Assembly (NCBI GenBank): GCA_018712885.1
Contig: DVGE01000155.1
Span: 1 to 7,975, forward strand
DNA: 7,975 bases
Direction of reading: 5' to 3'
Source: Candidatus Pullichristensenella stercoripullorum
GTDB taxonomy: Bacteria > Bacillota > Clostridia > Christensenellales > Aristaeellaceae
How positions within the stretch are numbered: position 1 is the first letter of the stretch; every line of letters starts with the position of its first letter. The notes beneath the pieces were generated by a model that saw only the letters and a program-made list of their open reading frames with translations, had not been told where the DNA came from and made no database searches. Positions 5,581 through 7,975 of this stretch are shown in pieces. A program made the position numbers and the translations under genes.

Positions 5581-7170
5581 ATGAGCTATCAGGCACTGTA
5601 CCGCGCCTGGCGGCCGGAGACGTTTTCGCAGATCGTCGGGCAGGACGCGGTGGTAAAAACGCTGCGCCATCAGGTGGAGACCGGGCGCGTGGCCCACGCC
5701 TACCTGTTCTGCGGCACGCGCGGCACGGGCAAGACCACCGCCGCCAAGGTGCTCTCGCGGGCCGTCAACTGCCTGCATCCCGTGGACGGCGACCCCTGCG
5801 GCGCATGCGACGTGTGCGTGCAGCTGAAAAAAGAAAACAACATGGACGTCATCGAGATCGACGCCGCCTCCAACAACGGCGTGGACGAGATCCGCGATCT
5901 GCGCGAAAAGGTCAAGTACCCCCCGGCGGTGGCCAGGTACAAGGTCTACATCATCGACGAGGTGCACATGCTCTCCACCGGCGCGTTCAACGCGCTTTTG
6001 AAAACGCTGGAAGAGCCGCCCGCCCACGCGGTGTTCATCCTCGCCACCACCGAGCCGCAGAGACTTCCGGCCACCATACTCTCCCGCTGCCAGCGCTTCG
6101 ACTTCAAGCGCCTGAGCGTGGAAACGATGGTCGAGCGCATGATGGTGGTGCTCGGCGGCATCGGCCGCACCGCCTCGGACGAGGCTCTGCACGAGATCGC
6201 CCGCGCCGCCGAGGGCGCGATGCGCGACGCCCTCAGCATACTCGACGTCTGCCTCTCCTACACGGACGGGGAGGTGGATCTTGCCCTCGTGCGCGACGTG
6301 CTGGGCACGGCGGGGCGCGAGTTCCTCTTTGATTTCGCCGCCGCGCTGCTCTCTTGCGACGCCCGGGGCGCGCTTTTGCAGATCGACGAACTCTTGCGCC
6401 GGGGGCTTGACCCCCAGGTGTTCGCCCGCGAGGTGGCGGAGCATTTGCGCGCGCTGCTGCTGGCCCAGACCGTGGGCGAGGCGGCGGAGGAGCTTCTGGA
6501 GTGTACGCCCGAGGACGCGCAGCGCTACCGCGAACAGGCGGGCAGCGCCGTTCGGGAACAGCTTTTCCGCCTCATGGAGCTGTTCATGCGCGTGGAGCCG
6601 GACATGAAGTGGGCCGCCGACCCGCGCGCGATGCTGGAATTGACCGCCGTGCGCGCCTGCTGCCCAGAGGGGGAAAAGGACGTCTCTCTCGCTGAGCGCG
6701 TTGGGCATCTGGAAGCGGCCATCGAACGGGGCGCGGCCATTGCCCCGGCCAAAGAAGCGCCCAAAACCGCCAAAGCCCCCGCGCCGGCAAAGGAGCGCGC
6801 GCCCAAGGCCGCCCCGCCGCCCAAGAGCGCCGCCGAAACGCCGCCGCAGTATTTGCAGGCGGTGGAGGCGCTTTCCAAGGCCAACCCCTCGATGCGCGCG
6901 GCGCTGGAGGGCATGAGATTCGTGAGCTATCAGGACGGCGTGGCGACGGCGGAATTTGCGCGCAAACAGATGATGTTCATGAAGATGCTGGAGCGCAAGC
7001 GCGACCTCATGGACGCCGCCTTCACCGAGGCGTTCGGCGCGCCGACGAAGCTGGTGATGCGCCTGGAGGGCGACGCGGCCCCGGCCAGCGGCGCGGCTTC
7101 GCAGGCCCGCCGCGTCATCGAGCAGAGCTACGACGTATTCGGCCGGGAGAACATCGACCTGACGGATTGA
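5581..7170 (+). CDS. dnaX: DNA polymerase III clamp-loader subunit DnaX (gamma/tau)
   Basis: DnaX is the ATPase subunit of the clamp loader, which opens the sliding clamp and ties it to the replicative polymerase. It has 529 residues. The AAA+ module starts MSYQALYRAWRPETF. The Walker A loop is GTRGTGKT (45-52). The zinc ligands are Cys64, 73, 76 and 79 (Cx8CxxCxxC). Walker B is IIDEVH (124-129), and the SRC motif with the arginine finger is at 168-170. The collar domain follows, then a Lys/Ala/Pro linker (about 385-422) and a C-terminal domain (about 423-529) likely to contact the polymerase. GGAGGT (5571-5576) sets the ATG start. An A6G run lies at 5827-5833, but not in the phase for -1 slippage. 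The usual partners ybaB and recR do not follow directly. Confidence 0.97.
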   Translation: MSYQALYRAWRPETFSQIVGQDAVVKTLRHQVETGRVAHAYLFCGTRGTGKTTAAKVLSRAVNCLHPVDGDPCGACDVCVQLKKENNMDVIEIDAASNNGVDEIRDLREKVKYPPAVARYKVYIIDEVHMLSTGAFNALLKTLEEPPAHAVFILATTEPQRLPATILSRCQRFDFKRLSVETMVERMMVVLGGIGRTASDEALHEIARAAEGAMRDALSILDVCLSYTDGEVDLALVRDVLGTAGREFLFDFAAALLSCDARGALLQIDELLRRGLDPQVFAREVAEHLRALLLAQTVGEAAEELLECTPEDAQRYREQAGSAVREQLFRLMELFMRVEPDMKWAADPRAMLELTAVRACCPEGEKDVSLAERVGHLEAAIERGAAIAPAKEAPKTAKAPAPAKERAPKAAPPPKSAAETPPQYLQAVEALSKANPSMRAALEGMRFVSYQDGVATAEFARKQMMFMKMLERKRDLMDAAFTEAFGAPTKLVMRLEGDAAPASGAASQARRVIEQSYDVFGRENIDLTD

Positions 7171-7220
7171 CGGCCAGAGCGCTGAGAAAGCCCGCGACCG
7201 CAAAGATCGCTCTGACCGTC
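7169..7220 (+). terminator. Long hairpin overlapping the dnaX stop codon; possible 3' end signal
   Basis: GACGGCCAGAGCG (7169-7181) pairs with CGCTCTGACCGTC (7208-7220) at 12 of 13 positions around a 26-base loop. The stem takes in the last two bases of the dnaX TGA. No T-run follows (TACCTGCATTG), so intrinsic termination is doubtful. Rho-dependent ending, mRNA end protection or read-through into asnS are alternatives. Confidence 0.45.
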
Positions 7221-7248
7221 TACCTGCATTGTCTACATCTTTGAATGA

Positions 7249-7277
7249 TTGACGTTTCGCCCCCGCGCGGGTATAAT
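7249..7277 (+). promoter_or_regulatory. Near-consensus promoter of asnS
   Basis: TTGACG (7249-7254) and TATAAT (7272-7277) are separated by exactly 17 bases, 11 of 12 matches to the sigma-A consensus. The start should lie near 7284, about 26 bases before the asnS ATG. That leaves no room for a T-box leader, so strong constitutive expression is likely. Confidence 0.85.
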
Positions 7278-7309
7278 AGATAGTGATTTGTTGGAAAGGG
7301 GATACCCAT

Positions 7310-7975
7310 ATGACCACGTTGGTACGGGAGCTGTTTGCCGCCCCGCCCGCCGAAGCGCGCGCGGGCGTAAAGGTGTCGGGCTGGGTGCGCACCATGCGCG
7401 AATCGAAGGCGTTTGCCTTCGTGGAGCTCAACGACGGCAGCTATTTTAAGAACCTGCAGATCGTCCTCGAGGCGGACAAGCTGGAAAACTACCACGAAGT
7501 GACGAAAAAGATCGGCGTGGGCGCGGCCATCGAAGCCGAGGGCGAACTGGTCCCCACCCCGGAGATGAAGCAGCCCTTTGAACTCAAGGCCACGGCCCTC
7601 ACCGTGCTGGGCGAGAGCCCCAGCGATTACCCCTTGCAGAAAAAGCGCCACACGCTGGAATATCTGCGCACCATACAGCATTTGCGTCCGCGCGCCAACC
7701 TCTTCCAGTGCGCCTTCCGCGTGCGTTCGCTGGCGGCGCAGGCCATTCACCGCTTCTTCCACGATCGCGGCTTTGTCTACGTACACACCCCCATCCTCAC
7801 CGGCAGCGATTGCGAGGGCGCGGGCGAGATGTTCCGCGTCACCACGCTGGACGCGGGCGAGCCGCCGCGCCTGCCGGACGGCAGCGTGGACTTTGACAAG
7901 GACTTCTTTGCCAAGCCCGTGAGCCTGACCGTTTCCGGCCAGCTCAACTGCGAGTGCATGGCGCTGGCCTTCCGC
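7310..7975 (+). CDS. asnS: Asparaginyl-tRNA synthetase, N-terminal part (3' end outside window)
   Basis: This class IIb enzyme charges tRNA-Asn with asparagine using ATP. The 222 codons present run open to the window edge; the full enzyme is normally about 430-470 residues. The N-terminal OB-fold that binds the anticodon is seen as VSGWVRTMRESKAFAFVELNDGS (22-44). The catalytic domain begins with RTIQHLRPRANLF (HLRPR at 124-128). Next come FVYVHTPILTGSDCEGAGEMFRVTTL, with GSDCEGAGEMF at 165-175, and VDFDKDFFAKPVSLTVSGQLN, with VSGQLN at 208-213. The inserted segment and SGQLN favour AsnRS over AspRS or LysRS. AAAGGGG (7295-7301) lies 8 bases before ATG. Having its own AsnRS suggests the cell need not depend only on the GatCAB transamidation route for Asn-tRNA. 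Confidence 0.95.
   Translation, partial: MTTLVRELFAAPPAEARAGVKVSGWVRTMRESKAFAFVELNDGSYFKNLQIVLEADKLENYHEVTKKIGVGAAIEAEGELVPTPEMKQPFELKATALTVLGESPSDYPLQKKRHTLEYLRTIQHLRPRANLFQCAFRVRSLAAQAIHRFFHDRGFVYVHTPILTGSDCEGAGEMFRVTTLDAGEPPRLPDGSVDFDKDFFAKPVSLTVSGQLNCECMALAFR

Noticed and set aside
5827..5833. AAAAAAG run in dnaX as a programmed -1 frameshift site giving a gamma form
   Set aside because: The reading frame is AAA AAA GAA, so the heptamer is out of phase for E. coli-type slippage. It lies near codon 83, and a product cut there would lose most of the ATPase domain.
5548..7431. 627-codon minus-strand open frame opposite dnaX
   Set aside because: It spans dnaX, the intergenic hairpin and the asnS start, is His/Arg/Gly-rich, and has no domain signature. 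It is an antisense shadow.

Overview
The window is GC-rich, gene-dense bacterial DNA. Shine-Dalgarno sites are strong (AAGGAGG or GGAGG) and the promoters resemble the sigma-A consensus. The MurG protein carries the Bacillota-type HESDMTPGLANK signature, and the DnaX and AsnRS are of Gram-positive type. I infer a high-GC member of the Bacillota, most likely a Clostridia-class anaerobe. I cannot place it lower from sequence alone. No mobile element, phage gene, CRISPR array, tRNA or rRNA was seen.

Layout from left to right. The C-terminal end of an unidentified acidic protein with a CPLC motif (2-115, +) is followed by a GNAT acetyltransferase (167-619, +). Convergent to these is a secreted protein with a C-terminal peptidoglycan-binding domain (743 to about 1543, -). 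An AT-rich divergent control region (about 1550-1798) separates it from a large membrane diguanylate cyclase (1799-3961, +). That enzyme has two membrane spans, an extracytoplasmic sensor, PAS, GGDEF with an I-site, and a cysteine-rich C-terminal extension. A terminator-rich gap of 282 bases (3962-4243) lies between it and the convergent murG (4244-5311, -). Beyond the terminators I see no gene in that gap. A second divergent control region of 269 bases (5312-5580) carries the murG leader and the dnaX promoter. dnaX (5581-7170, +) is followed by a hairpin and then a near-consensus promoter driving asnS (7310 to the window end, +, incomplete).

Functionally the region mixes housekeeping genes (murG for lipid II synthesis, dnaX for the replicative clamp loader, asnS for tRNA charging) with envelope and signalling genes (the peptidoglycan-binding protein and the c-di-GMP synthase). 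Most genes appear to be single transcription units with their own promoters and terminators. Only the first two genes look as if they could be co-transcribed.

No clearly new multi-gene system was found. The points most worth a second look are the cysteine cluster at the C-terminus of the diguanylate cyclase, the murG terminator with a tandemly duplicated arm, the long murG leader that contains a terminator-like hairpin facing the other way, and the palindromes between the diguanylate cyclase and the secreted protein.
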